This document shows, one piece after another, positions 45,922-55,885 of a DNA stretch of 64,000 nucleotides. Under the pieces are notes generated by a model. That model was not told the DNA's origin. It did no database searches and worked only from the letters and a program-made list of their open reading frames with translations. Each line of letters starts with the position of its first letter. Positions within the stretch are counted from its first letter, which is position 1. Origin of the DNA: Ignavibacteriales bacterium (GTDB lineage: Bacteria > Bacteroidota > Ignavibacteria > Ignavibacteriales > Ignavibacteriaceae); the NCBI GenBank assembly GCA_016709155.1, contig JADJEI010000001.1, forward strand, positions 620,001 through 684,000, read 5' to 3'. Position numbers and translations under genes: made by a program.

Positions 45922-48055
45922 ATGAAAATAATTTACTTACTTTTATTTATTATCGCTTTCGCATCAGCGATCAACAGTCAAACAAAAATTTCGGGGACTA
46001 TAAAAGACGCCGATAGCTCCCCTGCCTGGCGCCAATATTTATATAAAAGATACTTATGATGGAATTTCTTCTTTAGCCGATGGTAGTTTTTCTTTTGTTA
46101 CCGATGAAGAAGGTGAAGCAATTTTCGTGGTAAGTTTTGTTGGATATAAAACGTTTGAACAATCCATCCAGCTTGACGGAAAAGATAAAACAATTGAGGT
46201 GATACTTGAAGAAGAATCAACCGAGATGGGGACAGTGATCGTTTCTGCAGGTTCATTTGAAGCGAGCGACGAAAACAAAGCAGTAATTCTTCGTCCGCTT
46301 GATATTGTCAGCACAGGATCAGATGCGGATATTTACTCCACCCTTGAAACATTACCCGGCGCTCAGCAGATCGGTGAAACTGAAGGACTATTTGTACGCG
46401 GCGGATCAGCTTCCGAAACTAAAACTATAATTGATGAAATGATCGTGCAGAACCCATTTTTCTCAAGCATTCCCGATCTTCCTTCACGAGGCAGATTTTC
46501 CCCCTTCCTGTTTAAGGGAACAATATTCAGCACGGGGGGTTACTCTGCACAATACGGTCAGGCACTTTCTTCTGTCCTTGTTTTAAAAACTGAAGACCTG
46601 CTGAAGCAAACACTTTCTGCAATCAGTTTAATGGCATTGGGATTTGGCGGTTCGCATACACAACTCTGGGAAAATTCTTCCCTTTCTGCTGAAGCAGGTT
46701 ATTATAACCTTGATCCCTATTTCAAACTCCAACCTCAGAGAACTGACTGGATAAAAGCTCCTGAAAGTTTTGCAGGCTCAATGAATTTCAGGTACAAAAC
46801 TTCTGCTACCGGAATGCTCAAGGCTTTTACATCATATAGCAGCGGTGATCTTTCACTTTATACTCCTAATCTTGACAATCTAACTGAAAAAGATTTATTC
46901 AGAATGAAGGATGGTAATTTTTTCTTCAACACTAATTACCGCGAAATACTTGGAGATGACTGGACAATCTTCAGCGGCTATTCTTTCAGCAATGATTATA
47001 ATAAAATAAACCTTACAAATGATTACATCGAGCAGGGTCAGATACTTAATACAGGGAAAGTTACTCTTTCAAAAAAAATATTCACCGGTGCGTTTCTCAC
47101 TTTCGGTTCTGAAGTTCAGAATATTATTTACGACAACAGCTTCAATGAATTCAATAAAAGACTTAACGAACTGTATATCGCAGGTTATGTTGAATCAGAC
47201 ATATCAATTACAAAAGATATTGCTGCAAGGGTTGGGGTACGAGGCGAGCATTCAAAATTAATCAATGAATTTAATTTCGCCCCCCGTATTTCTCTGGCTT
47301 ATAAACTTGGCAAATATGATCAGCTTAATTTTGCTTACGGACAATTTTACCAGACTCCCGCGAAGGATTTTCTATTACAGACGACTGATTTAAATTATGA
47401 GCAGGCAGATCATTACATTTTGAATTATCAGTACATCGGTGAGAAAACAACTTTCAGGATCGAAGCATATTACAAGGATTATGATCAGCTTACAAAAGGG
47501 ACAATCTTTACTTACCCTTATTTTAATTTACCATTCACATCGTTTACAAATGCTGGCAAAGGCTATGCAAAAGGAATTGATGTATTCTGGAAAGACAACC
47601 AGCTTTTTGATTTCGGATATTATTGGATTTCTTATTCATATCTCGATACGAAACGGGAATACTTAAATTATCCGACTCTTGCTACTCCCCCGTTTGCAAC
47701 GCCGCATACTTTTTCTTTCGTATTTAAATACTGGCTGCAAGATATTACTACATTTGTTGGTGTGACTTATAGCTTTGCTACCGGCAGACCATATTTCAAT
47801 CCCAATAACCCGGAGTTTCTTGGTGATCGTGCAAAAAATTATCACAATCTTAGTTTAAATTTCAGTTACATCACAAGTATCTTTGATAATTTTACGGTAG
47901 TGTTTTTTTCAGTTGATAACCTGATCGGCTACAATAATGTTTTTGGATACAGGTATTCAACTGATGGAACGATTAAAAGTCCTGTGGTAGCGCCTGCACT
48001 CAGGACAGCGTTTATCGGTATGTTTATTTCAATTGGTCAGATTAATCCATATTAA
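45922..48055 (+). pseudogene. TonB-dependent receptor with carboxypeptidase-like domain, one frameshift near the start
   Basis: ATG at 45922 starts a signal peptide (MKIIYLLLFIIAFASAINSQ). The frame breaks in the C run at 46019-46022; with three C residues the CarboxypepD_reg domain reads DSSLPGANIYIKDTYDG and the whole protein is 710 residues. The plug (about 110-215) has EGLFVRGGSASETKTIIDEM and the barrel ends IGMFISIGQINPY. GC content and codon use look slightly higher than in the first TonB receptor. It is followed after 13 bases by a small TPR-like secreted protein, probably cotranscribed. The ligand is unknown. Confidence 0.82.
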
Positions 48056-48068
48056 AAGGAAAATAAAA

Positions 48069-48709
48069 ATGAAATACGTCCTCTTCTCAATTTTAGCTCT
48101 TCTGTTTATCGGCAATTCTTTTGCCCAGGATAAATATGAAAAGACAATGAAAAAAAATCTTGCAAAGATTGATTCTGCTAAATCAGTTGAAGACCTTATC
48201 GAAGCAGCAAACAGCTTTGAAAGGATTGCACTTGCTGAAAAAGATAAATGGCTTCCTTACTACTATGTTTCTTTTTGCTATACCCTTGCGAACTACCAGG
48301 CAAAGGAAAACAGTGAGAAAGATTCATATCTCGATAAAGCAGATTCCTTTCTCCACATTGCTGATTCGCTTGAAGCAGATAATTCTGAAATTTATACTTT
48401 ACGCGGAATGATTTCACAATCAAGAATGGCGGTTGATCCGATGAACAGGTGGATGAAATACGGCGCAGAGGCTGATCGTTATTTCAAAAAAGCAGTTGAG
48501 CTTGATTCACTAAACCCCCGTCCGGATTATTTAGTTGGCACAGGATTATTTTACACACCCGAACAATTTGGCGGCGGACCTAAAACAGCGAAACCCCTGC
48601 TTGAAAAAGCTCTGGACAAGTTTAACAATTTTATTCCCGAAAATGATATTGCCCCAAACTGGGAAGAGAAATGACCGAACAAATGTTAGAGGAAATTAAT
48701 AAGAAGTGA
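48069..48709 (+). pseudogene. Secreted TPR-like protein downstream of the TonB receptor, frameshift in the last codons
   Basis: ATG at 48069 is preceded by AAGGA and starts a signal peptide (MKYVLFSILALLFIGNSFAQ). The body is helical with TPR-like repeats (SFERIALAEKDKWLPYYYV, RYFKKAVELDSLNPRPDYL) and a GPKTAKPLLEKALDKF repeat. The open frame stops at 48674, but one more G in the run at 48661-48663 gives the natural ending NWGREMTEQMLEEINKK and a stop at 48709 (213 residues). It forms an operon with the receptor. Function is unknown, possibly a periplasmic partner. Confidence 0.7.
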
Positions 48710-48761
48710 AAAGATTATTGTATGTAACTTTCGGAAACTTCGATGATTTCTATATTATTCG

Positions 48762-48800
48762 GCATCCTTCAAGGTCTAAAGCAGTGACCTTGAAGGATGC
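48762..48800. repeat. Perfect 15-bp inverted repeat between convergent genes
   Basis: GCATCCTTCAAGGTC (48762-48776) and GACCTTGAAGGATGC (48786-48800) are fully complementary around a nine-base loop. There is no T run on either side. It sits between the TPR-like gene and the convergent porin-like gene, so it may stop transcription from both sides or be a REP-like element. Confidence 0.8.
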
Positions 48801-48810
48801 TGAGTAAGGT

Positions 48811-49563
48811 TCATTTATAATTTATCGAACTCCAATGGAAAAATACACTTGTAAAATTCTTCTTATAATCCAAATCTGTACCCGATATTAAATTGAAGCA
48901 GTAAGGCATCATACCCGAACATATTAGGTCCGGCTCATTCCACGGCATTGTGTGATCAGCCCGCTCACCTATGAATGCACCTACCCTTGCGCCTATAAAT
49001 AAGTCTTTGCTGATATTATAGTCAAAACCCCCTCCAAGCTGCCAGACAAAATGAGTTGCGGCTGCGCTCTGTTCAAAACCGGGTGAGTACTGCTCATTTA
49101 GATCTACGTTTAATGTTTTGCCGTCAACATTCACAAAGCCGACACTGCCAAACAAATATGGCATTGCTTCGCCAAGCGTGTATCCCCATTTACCTGTTAA
49201 ATATACTGCGTAACGGTAGCTTGCCTCATACGTTACAAGGTCAGGGAAATACTGTTTATCAACTGCAGTTCCTTTTTCCATATAAAGTGGAATGACTAAC
49301 TCGGCGCCCCACATCCAATCGCTATCGAATTGATCCTGATAACCAACGAAGATTCCAAACATTGGGCTATCATCATTGTAGTCGCCGGTTGATGATTCAT
49401 GAGTCGGATCGTCAGAGTTTAGTTTGCCTGAAACATAACCGCCAAATGCGCCGGCATACCATTTAGTTGTGTCGGATGGATCACCTGCAAAAGCTTGTGA
49501 ACAGGAAATGAGAATAGAAAAGCAGCTAAGAGCAATCAGGAAATTCAATGTGCTTGTGAACAT
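48811..49563 (-). CDS. Outer-membrane beta-barrel (porin/OmpA-like) protein
   Basis: A signal peptide (about 1-26) precedes a 225-residue barrel-like protein with typical strand patterns (WYAGAFGGYVSGKL, MFGIFVGYQDQF, HFVWQLGGGFDYNI, LFIGARVGAFIG). Four cysteines (two near CSGMMPYC) may form disulfides in a late loop. It resembles opacity/OmpA-like surface proteins found widely in Bacteroidota. The lone gene has a 245-base region upstream without other frames. Function is unknown. Confidence 0.7.
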   Translation of the reverse strand: MFTSTLNFLIALSCFSILISCSQAFAGDPSDTTKWYAGAFGGYVSGKLNSDDPTHESSTGDYNDDSPMFGIFVGYQDQFDSDWMWGAELVIPLYMEKGTAVDKQYFPDLVTYEASYRYAVYLTGKWGYTLGEAMPYLFGSVGFVNVDGKTLNVDLNEQYSPGFEQSAAATHFVWQLGGGFDYNISKDLFIGARVGAFIGERADHTMPWNEPDLICSGMMPYCFNLISGTDLDYKKNFTSVFFHWSSINYK

Positions 49564-49808
49564 ATTGTACTCCTTTCGTTCGGGGATATATTTTTTTATC
49601 CCGGTTAGTTAATTATTCTTACTGCTCAACTTTCCGGAGAGTTATAAAAGTATAAGCAGTAATGTTTATTAAGCTTTATTTTAGCACACTCAACTGAAGA
49701 TTAAAGTAAAAAACTCGGGATAAACATACTAAAGTGAATAAATACTTTCAAGAAAAAATATAAGAAAATCATTTTTTCAGGAAACTCGCTCTACGGGAAC
49801 AAGCCTGA

Positions 49809-50234
49809 TTAAACCTTACATCCTGTGATATGCTTCGCTTCCTTAAAAGCTTTTGCAAAGATTTTCTTTAGAATTGTGGTGTTCACATCGCTGAGAGATT
49901 TGATATAGAGGCACCCACCTCCAATTTTGTATTTACCAAGTTTGGAAAGCTCCGGTTGAACAGCCTTAAGTCCGCCGGTTAAATAAATGCTCATGTTTTG
50001 TTTTCTTGGTGCGAAACCGATGAATAAAAAGTCTCCCTCCCTTCCGCTTTCATAAACATAATGATATGACCCGAACCCGATGATTGCACTTCCCCACATA
50101 ACAGGTTTTTCTTTGGTAACAGCCTGCATCAACTTCATAATCTCAAAACAGTCTTTTCGTTTTTGTGTATCCTGAATTTTATTCAGAAAAGTATCTGCAC
50201 TCTCGCTTGTTGGTTTGGTTTTATTTTCTGCCAT
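49809..50234 (-). CDS. DUF1801 (YdhG-like) protein
   Basis: ATG at 50234 follows AAAGGA by nine bases; a TTG 18 bases further upstream is less likely. The 141-residue protein carries the DUF1801 pattern: KRKDCFEIMKLMQAVTKE, PVMWGSAIIGFGSYHYVYESG, FLFIGFAPRKQNMSIYL and IGGGCLYIKSLSDVN. It is a small cytosolic protein of unknown function, related to iron-chaperone-like folds. No operon partner. Confidence 0.85.
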   Translation of the reverse strand: MAENKTKPTSESADTFLNKIQDTQKRKDCFEIMKLMQAVTKEKPVMWGSAIIGFGSYHYVYESGREGDFLFIGFAPRKQNMSIYLTGGLKAVQPELSKLGKYKIGGGCLYIKSLSDVNTTILKKIFAKAFKEAKHITGCKV

Positions 50235-50453
50235 CGGAATAATTCCTTTCAATAATTAAGGGTGGGTTGTGCCGCACTTAGCCAAGAATGATTTTCGTTT
50301 TTTTTTTAATAACTCTTTTTGAGCAATGGATTTTTATGCTCTTTCCCAAAATACCACATATAAAATTATCTTTTTTCTTTTGTATTCACTATCTTTTGGT
50401 CTTCAATAGTTGCTGGTTATATTAAAATTTTCTTAATATTAACAAATGAATGC

Positions 50454-51548
50454 TTAATTCATTTTTTCAAGACTAATATTATCAAGCCATGCTTTTCTAT
50501 CTCCACCAAGATAAAAATAGAAGCCAACACTATAGTTTGATGTTGTAACATTGGGTGCCGTGAATTCATATTGATACTCTGTCCAATCCGAAGCAGGTTT
50601 TGCTCCATGAATAGTATTGGCTTGAACTTGCCAAGTGAATTCAACGGTATTAAGGAAAATTGCAAACTCACTTTCGCTGCCGAGTGAATCGTGTTTTATC
50701 CAATAAGTGAGTCTATATGTTTCATTTGATATTATATTAGCTGGATTAACCAGTTGGTAATAGTAATTTACTCCTGGTGAATTTTCAATCCTTATTGAGT
50801 AATTTCCATCCTGGACAATTGTGCTATCGACAAAATAATACCCAAGCGTAGTAGTCTGAGCATTCCAGAATAATGGATATCCTGTCAGTGAATTGAGGAG
50901 TTCAAAATTACCATTATTTAATACTTGCATATTTTCGGTTGTTGCAGATACTATATTGCTTCCCCCCAATCTGCCAAAATCATTCATAACATAAACCCTA
51001 AAAAAATACTCTGTAAATGGATTTAGTCCGGATACATTAAATACAGTATCATCAAAAGCGGTTGAAACATGGATAAGTAAACCTGTTGTTTCATCTAGCC
51101 CAGAACTGTTATGACTATAAATTTTATATTCTCTAAAATCTGTTGCATCAGTCGCAGACCAAATTAATTGAAGTGAATTTGAAGTCACATTTTGAGGATC
51201 ATATAATTGAACACCTTTTGGGAGTTGTAAACTACCAGTTTCGGTATCTCCATTTACTGTTAATGCGATAGTTCTTTCTGTGAATTGTCCATTTTCAAGA
51301 CTCTTTGAAGCTGTAAGTTCGTGATTTCCATTACTGACATTATTTATTTCGAAATAACCAAGACTATCTGTTACGCTTATTAAGTTTGATGATTTATCAA
51401 TACTCACACTAGTGTTTGGAGCTACTTTACCTCCAAAGAATATAGTCCCATATACTCTGTAACCATTTGATGAAATTATCGAATTTTCAGTACAATCATT
51501 GATAGTTAAGAATAAAAAAAAGGCTGTTATAATTTGTAAAATTTTCAT
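50454..51548 (-). CDS. Lipoprotein with carboxypeptidase-like, FN3 and carbohydrate-binding-like domains
   Basis: ATG at 51548 follows an AGGAG ribosome site; an upstream TTG frame to 51647 lacks support. The 364 residues begin with a hydrophobic signal and NDC, a loose Bacteroidota-type lipobox (about 19). Then come a CarboxypepD_reg domain (about 25-100, VYGTIFFGGKVAPNTSVSI), an FN3 domain (about 105-200, SLQLIWSATDATDFREYKIY) and a C-terminal jelly-roll domain (about 210-364, NGNFELL, NYSIRIENSPG, YRLTYWIKHDS) like CBM4/9 modules. It is probably a surface glycan-binding lipoprotein; no catalytic residues are seen. Confidence 0.75.
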   Translation of the reverse strand: MKILQIITAFFLFLTINDCTENSIISSNGYRVYGTIFFGGKVAPNTSVSIDKSSNLISVTDSLGYFEINNVSNGNHELTASKSLENGQFTERTIALTVNGDTETGSLQLPKGVQLYDPQNVTSNSLQLIWSATDATDFREYKIYSHNSSGLDETTGLLIHVSTAFDDTVFNVSGLNPFTEYFFRVYVMNDFGRLGGSNIVSATTENMQVLNNGNFELLNSLTGYPLFWNAQTTTLGYYFVDSTIVQDGNYSIRIENSPGVNYYYQLVNPANIISNETYRLTYWIKHDSLGSESEFAIFLNTVEFTWQVQANTIHGAKPASDWTEYQYEFTAPNVTTSNYSVGFYFYLGGDRKAWLDNISLEKMN

Positions 51549-51599
51549 CTTATTACTCCTAAAAATTTTAATAAAACGTTTAGTATTTTTTCCGAAGTT

Positions 51600-51886
51600 G
51601 ATGGAAAAAATATACTTGCATTTTGCAAACCGTATCGTGAACGGCATATCGAGGGCATTATTTCAACGCCTAAACTTTGGATAAAATACAAAAGTACAAA
51701 GCTGTCGTACTTGCACTATGGTATTTAATGGCCACATTATCATCTATTTGTTATCTCTCTTCGTTTGTTATTGGAAAAAATAAATCTCTTTATCCAGCCG
51801 ATATAAGCTTCCGCGGTTCTCTCACTGTAATGTTTCGCCCTCATCCCGGTATTGATATGTTCAAGTAATTTCAGTCTGTGTCCCAT
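51600..51886 (-). pseudogene. Fragment of an integron-integrase/tyrosine-recombinase-like gene
   Basis: From ATG at 51886 the minus strand reads MGHRLKLLEHINTGMRAKHY, then SERTAEAYIGWIKRFIF, ending in TGA at 51742. In a shifted frame it continues DDNVAIKYHSASTTALYF. This follows the N-terminal core-binding domain of IntI-type integrases (LL...RHYS.RTE.AYV.WI.RFI, then V.ASTQNQAL..LLFLY). The catalytic domain with R-H-R-Y is absent, because the next gene begins near 51548. It is a decayed remnant with at least one frameshift and a 3' truncation. A phage or XerC-like origin cannot be excluded. No attC-like cassette sites were recognised next to it. Confidence 0.6.
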
Positions 51887-52238
51887 GATTCACAAAAACA
51901 TCCTCATTTGTTTGGTTAAACTTATTAACTGCTTTCCCCAATGTCAAGAAATTCGTAAATATTTTTTGATTATTTTAATTCTTTATAGCAACTCGCATTT
52001 CGTTAAGTATCTGAATCAATATGAATATTACAACAATGTGCAGTAATATCTCTTATTCAATTTATTTGTTACACTCTTTCAAAAGAGCAACGAAATAATA
52101 TTATAAATGTTTATATTTCTTTTAATAATATCTTTTAAGCTATTTTTGATAAGAATTTTTTTAATACTAAAAAATATAAAATAATTCAACCGAGCCTAAA
52201 CATTAAAGTAGCTTACATCTAATATTTCTAAATAAAAA
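51887..52238. other. AT-rich intergenic region
   Basis: About 350 bases between the integrase remnant and the T9SS propeller gene. It becomes very AT-rich towards 52238. No frame, repeat or RNA gene was recognised; the promoter of the downstream gene should lie here. Confidence 0.4.
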
Positions 52239-54563
52239 ATGAAAAGATATATTTTTATAATAATATTATTTGCATTACAATTTCGATCATTAGCTCAAAA
52301 TGAGTACTGGGAAAATATAGATGGACTTTACGGTGGGTTACTGCTTTCAATTGATAAAAATGAGGATGAAATTTACTGTGCTGGAAACGGAGGAGTATTT
52401 AAAAGCAATGATTTCGGTGAAAATTGGACTAACCTTGGACTGTATGAAGAATCAGTAAATAAGATTAAAATTGTATCTGAACACCTGTTTGCTATCTCAA
52501 ATACAGGATGTTATAAATATATAGCGGAGGATTCGTCTTGGTTGAATGTAAATGAAGGTAGGTGGCAATCAATGGATGCAAAGGGTTCCGTAATATTTGT
52601 AGGATCAGATTATTACGGCATCTTCAGATCCTTAAATTTAGGCGAGACGTGGACTGAAGTAAACAACGGTATTGATAATAAGGATATTGAAGAAATCTTG
52701 ATCATTTCGGATAGTATTGTTTTAGCTTCAGCTTCTGGAACTAGTGGTTCAGGTATATTTAGAAGTACGAATCTTGGTGATAGCTGGGAGAGAACAAATC
52801 CTGATAAATATGCATGGAATTTTGAAGGTATTACTGAGTATAATAATATTTTATATGCTTTTGATTTTTCAAACTATGCGAAAGTCTATAAGAGTATTGA
52901 TAGTGGGAAAACATGGATTTTGCCCCTCTACTCTACCTCCCCTTCAGATATAATTCAGTCTATATACTCGGACAGTACTGGAATTTATGTTTGTGTCTAC
53001 CACCATGGTATTTTTAAATCAACTAATGAAGGTTCTAGCTGGACCAGTCTTAATGCTGGTTTAAATAATATAAATGTGTTGTCACTCAGTTCAAACGATT
53101 CACGTCTTTTTGCTGCAACTTTTGATGGTTTTTATAGATCACCAAAAAAAAATGTGCAATGGGTAAAAAAAAGTAAAGGTATAGGAAATTATGGAATTAC
53201 CTCTCTATCTGAAATTGGTGGTAATTTATTAATCGGCACATATGGTTCCGGGTTGTTCATTAGTGAGGGTAATATCTTTGAAAATTTATATTTAGGTACT
53301 GATTTAATGTTTATTAAAGATGTTTTAGTGTCAAATGACTTGCTATATGCGTTAGCAAGTAGCTGGCCATCAATGGATTATGTGACTTTTCTTGTTTCTA
53401 CAGATGTCGGGATTACCTGGACTCAAATCGATAATGGTTTCGATACCTATGGTTTAGAACAAATTGCAATTAATAATAATTATATTTATGTAAGTAGTGT
53501 TTATGGAATATTTAGAAAATCTATTCAAGGTAATCTATGGGAAAAACTAACCAATGGTATACCGTATAATATCAACGCTTCTGATATTGCTTGTTCTGAT
53601 TCTGTCATTATTGTATCAAATGGATCTGCAGAAATTTATATAAGTAATAATAATGGTGATAGCTGGCAGACAAAAGCCATTCAAGGTCTTTTCTCCGCCA
53701 GTAAATTATTATCAGGAAGTAGTGGCGAATTTTATCTTGGTTCTAATCAAGTAAGTGTGCTATTTAGAAGTACCGACTACGGAGAAACGTGGGAATCTTT
53801 AAATAACCCCCATTTTAATTCCAGTGTTGAATCTATTTTTAAATTTAATAACGAAGTTTTTGTAGGATTATCTTATGATGGAATATCAATTGGCAAAGAT
53901 GAAGGAAATGACTGGATTACAAGTAATTATGGTTTAATTTCTAAAAAAATCACGAGCTTTACCCATACCGGAAACATAATTTATTGTGGATCGGATCGTA
54001 ATGGGATATTTAAAAGATCAATTGATTTGACTCAACCAATACCGGATACTACCATTTATCATCAGACTACAATTACCTTTAAATGGACTTCTTCTCCTGG
54101 TATTTCTCAATACAGATTCCAAATTGCGGAAGATTCCTCATTAACAAATCTTATTTATGAAAGCAGCGATTTATACGATACTTCTATAACCTTACATTCA
54201 CTTGATTACAATAAAATATATTATTGGAGAATCAGTAGTATTACAAAATATTGGAATGATAATTTTTCAGAAGTACAAAAAGTAGAAATTGGAAGTCCTC
54301 TTAACTATAAGCTTTACCAAAATTATCCAAATCCATTTAATAATGAAACCACAATTGCATTCGAAATGCCTTATAAAAGTTTTGCTGAACTTGAACTCTA
54401 CGATATTCTAGGCAGAACTGTTAAGACATTACTAAAAGAAGAATCAGGACCCGGCTTACATGAATACATTTTAAACAATGAAGAACTGGCAAGTGGTGTA
54501 TATATAGTTAGATTTAGAGCAATAGGCTATACAAAATCAATCAAATTAGTTCTTCTAAAATGA
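52239..54563 (+). CDS. T9SS-exported beta-propeller protein (BNR/photosystem-stability-factor-like)
   Basis: The 774-residue protein has a signal peptide (about 1-19), about a dozen Asp-box-like propeller blades (GVFKSNDFGENWTNLG, GIFRSLNLGETWTEVN, LFRSTDYGETWESLN), an FN3-like segment (about 600-685) and a C-terminal T9SS sorting domain (YKLYQNYPNPFNNETTIAF, ELYDILGRTVKTLL, SGVYIVRFRA, KSIKLVLLK). Such domains send proteins across the outer membrane by type IX secretion and are then removed or linked to the surface. The sorting domain has the short natural loop between AFEMP and LELYDILG, a useful contrast to two other cargo genes here. Confidence 0.85.
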   Translation: MKRYIFIIILFALQFRSLAQNEYWENIDGLYGGLLLSIDKNEDEIYCAGNGGVFKSNDFGENWTNLGLYEESVNKIKIVSEHLFAISNTGCYKYIAEDSSWLNVNEGRWQSMDAKGSVIFVGSDYYGIFRSLNLGETWTEVNNGIDNKDIEEILIISDSIVLASASGTSGSGIFRSTNLGDSWERTNPDKYAWNFEGITEYNNILYAFDFSNYAKVYKSIDSGKTWILPLYSTSPSDIIQSIYSDSTGIYVCVYHHGIFKSTNEGSSWTSLNAGLNNINVLSLSSNDSRLFAATFDGFYRSPKKNVQWVKKSKGIGNYGITSLSEIGGNLLIGTYGSGLFISEGNIFENLYLGTDLMFIKDVLVSNDLLYALASSWPSMDYVTFLVSTDVGITWTQIDNGFDTYGLEQIAINNNYIYVSSVYGIFRKSIQGNLWEKLTNGIPYNINASDIACSDSVIIVSNGSAEIYISNNNGDSWQTKAIQGLFSASKLLSGSSGEFYLGSNQVSVLFRSTDYGETWESLNNPHFNSSVESIFKFNNEVFVGLSYDGISIGKDEGNDWITSNYGLISKKITSFTHTGNIIYCGSDRNGIFKRSIDLTQPIPDTTIYHQTTITFKWTSSPGISQYRFQIAEDSSLTNLIYESSDLYDTSITLHSLDYNKIYYWRISSITKYWNDNFSEVQKVEIGSPLNYKLYQNYPNPFNNETTIAFEMPYKSFAELELYDILGRTVKTLLKEESGPGLHEYILNNEELASGVYIVRFRAIGYTKSIKLVLLK

Positions 54564-54678
54564 AAATGACCCCCTTTTCTCTCATACACGTCAATATTAT
54601 TAATCATTATTTTAGCAATTTTGACCAAAACGAATAACTTTTCTGCCAGTCATCATTAGTGAGTCTAGGACTATCTCA

Positions 54679-55035
54679 TTTTACAGGTAATTTTTTACCG
54701 GTAACTGGTTCTTTTTACAGAATATCTAAAATTTTTCTGCCGGATTTAAATTCTCTTCAAGCAGATTAAAATTTTACTCCAATTTATTTAAATCTTTTGC
54801 TGTCAGATTTAAATTTTTCTTCACCAACTTTAAGTTTTTTACTATTTATTTTAAATTTTCTATCATCAGATTAAAATCTAATGCTGATAAATCTGAATAT
54901 TTTATCACAATTTTTAAATCTTCTGTAAGTAGGTGTGAAGATCATATTAGTAGATTTAAAACTAATTATTTATTTGCCAAAGTATTTATCAATAACTTAA
55001 ATTCTTTCCTAATCAAAGTTAGATTAGATATAAAC
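54679..55035. repeat. Degenerate tandem array with exact 21-nt period
   Basis: About 17 imperfect units of 21 bases run without spacing, consensus AGATTTAAATTTTTCTTCATC, clearest from 54742 to 54972 (for example units at 54763, 54805, 54847, 54868 and 54952). The ATTTAAA core recurs every 21 bases. Twenty-one is both two DNA turns and seven codons. On the minus strand parts read as heptads with an Asn-Leu core (KKNLNLT, AKDLNKL, EENLNPA), broken by stops. On the plus strand an open stretch without a start gives RFKF-type heptads. It fills most of a 634-base gap. It may be a decayed coiled-coil gene or a curved-DNA element. Confidence 0.75.
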
Positions 55036-55197
55036 TTACTGATATTTTCTGCCTAAAGATGTAAAGAAATTCTTATTGGCATAATGTTTGTTTAGGTAAT
55101 AGTTAATTCATTTATGAAAAGATGTTAAACCGGTAGAAAAATAATAAGCATTGCCGGTGAATTTATTCTCAATAAACAAAATAACGAGGTAAAAGAA

Positions 55198-55818
55198 ATG
55201 AGCAACACTGATTACGTCCCTAAAAAAATAGCCGCAATAGACTCGTGGGAAGAAAACCTATCCACAAAACTTCCTGCTTATACTGCTTTATTCAACCTCC
55301 CCCCCGCTATGGTGACTGATTTAATGAATCTTATAAATGAACACCGCACAGCCTACGCAGAGCAAGTTTTTATAGAAGCAACTTATCGTTCAAAAGTAGC
55401 CGCCACAGACTTAAAAAAAAATGCAGCAATAAGCGGGAATGGGGGGATAAGGAAAGTTATGAAAATGATTAAGTCACATTCAAATTATACAACTTCCATT
55501 GGTGCTGATTTGGGGATTGAAGTGAATAACTCGGAGGCAAGCGATGATAACAGGCGTGCAACAATTAAGGTCAAAATAGTTCCCGGTAAGGTAATGATCA
55601 AATCAAAGATGAAAAGGGTAGATGCTTTTAATGTTTACAGCCGGGTTGCAGATGAAGAGAAGTTTATTTTTATCGGCACATCCGTAATTCCGTGGTTTGA
55701 AGATGAACGCCCGAAGCTAAACGGAGCACCGGAAAAAAGAGAATATTTTATTAGGCTTGTAATCAAAAATAAGGAGGTAGGAATACAATCTGATATCGCT
55801 ACCATAGTTGTTGGATAG
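55198..55818 (+). CDS. Conserved-looking protein of unknown function
   Basis: ATG at 55198 follows GAGGTAAAAGAA. The 206-residue soluble protein has no signal peptide or membrane segment. Residues 1-90 look helical (WEENLSTKLPAYTALFNLP, INEHRTAYAEQVFIEATYRS), and about 110-206 look like an Ig/FN3-type beta domain ending EVGIQSDIATIVVG. No catalytic motif is visible, and I did not recognise a named family. The 21-nt repeat array lies directly upstream and a REP-like element directly downstream. Confidence 0.7.
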   Translation: MSNTDYVPKKIAAIDSWEENLSTKLPAYTALFNLPPAMVTDLMNLINEHRTAYAEQVFIEATYRSKVAATDLKKNAAISGNGGIRKVMKMIKSHSNYTTSIGADLGIEVNNSEASDDNRRATIKVKIVPGKVMIKSKMKRVDAFNVYSRVADEEKFIFIGTSVIPWFEDERPKLNGAPEKREYFIRLVIKNKEVGIQSDIATIVVG

Positions 55819-55885
55819 CACATCCTTTTAACAAATATAAATAATAAAATTGCAGTAAAGCAGATACGCTGATCCTTTAGCTGAT

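Noticed and set aside
51677..51868. Plus-strand frame of 63 residues
   Set aside because: The opposite strand shows recombinase homology, and the plus frame has no ribosome site or recognisable content.
54679..55035. CRISPR array
   Set aside because: The 21-nt units are contiguous and degenerate, with no conserved repeat/spacer alternation and no cas genes.
54733..55056. Open plus-strand stretch through the 21-nt array encoding RFKF heptads
   Set aside because: It has no start codon and no ribosome site, and the repeats alone explain the openness; kept as a repeat feature only.
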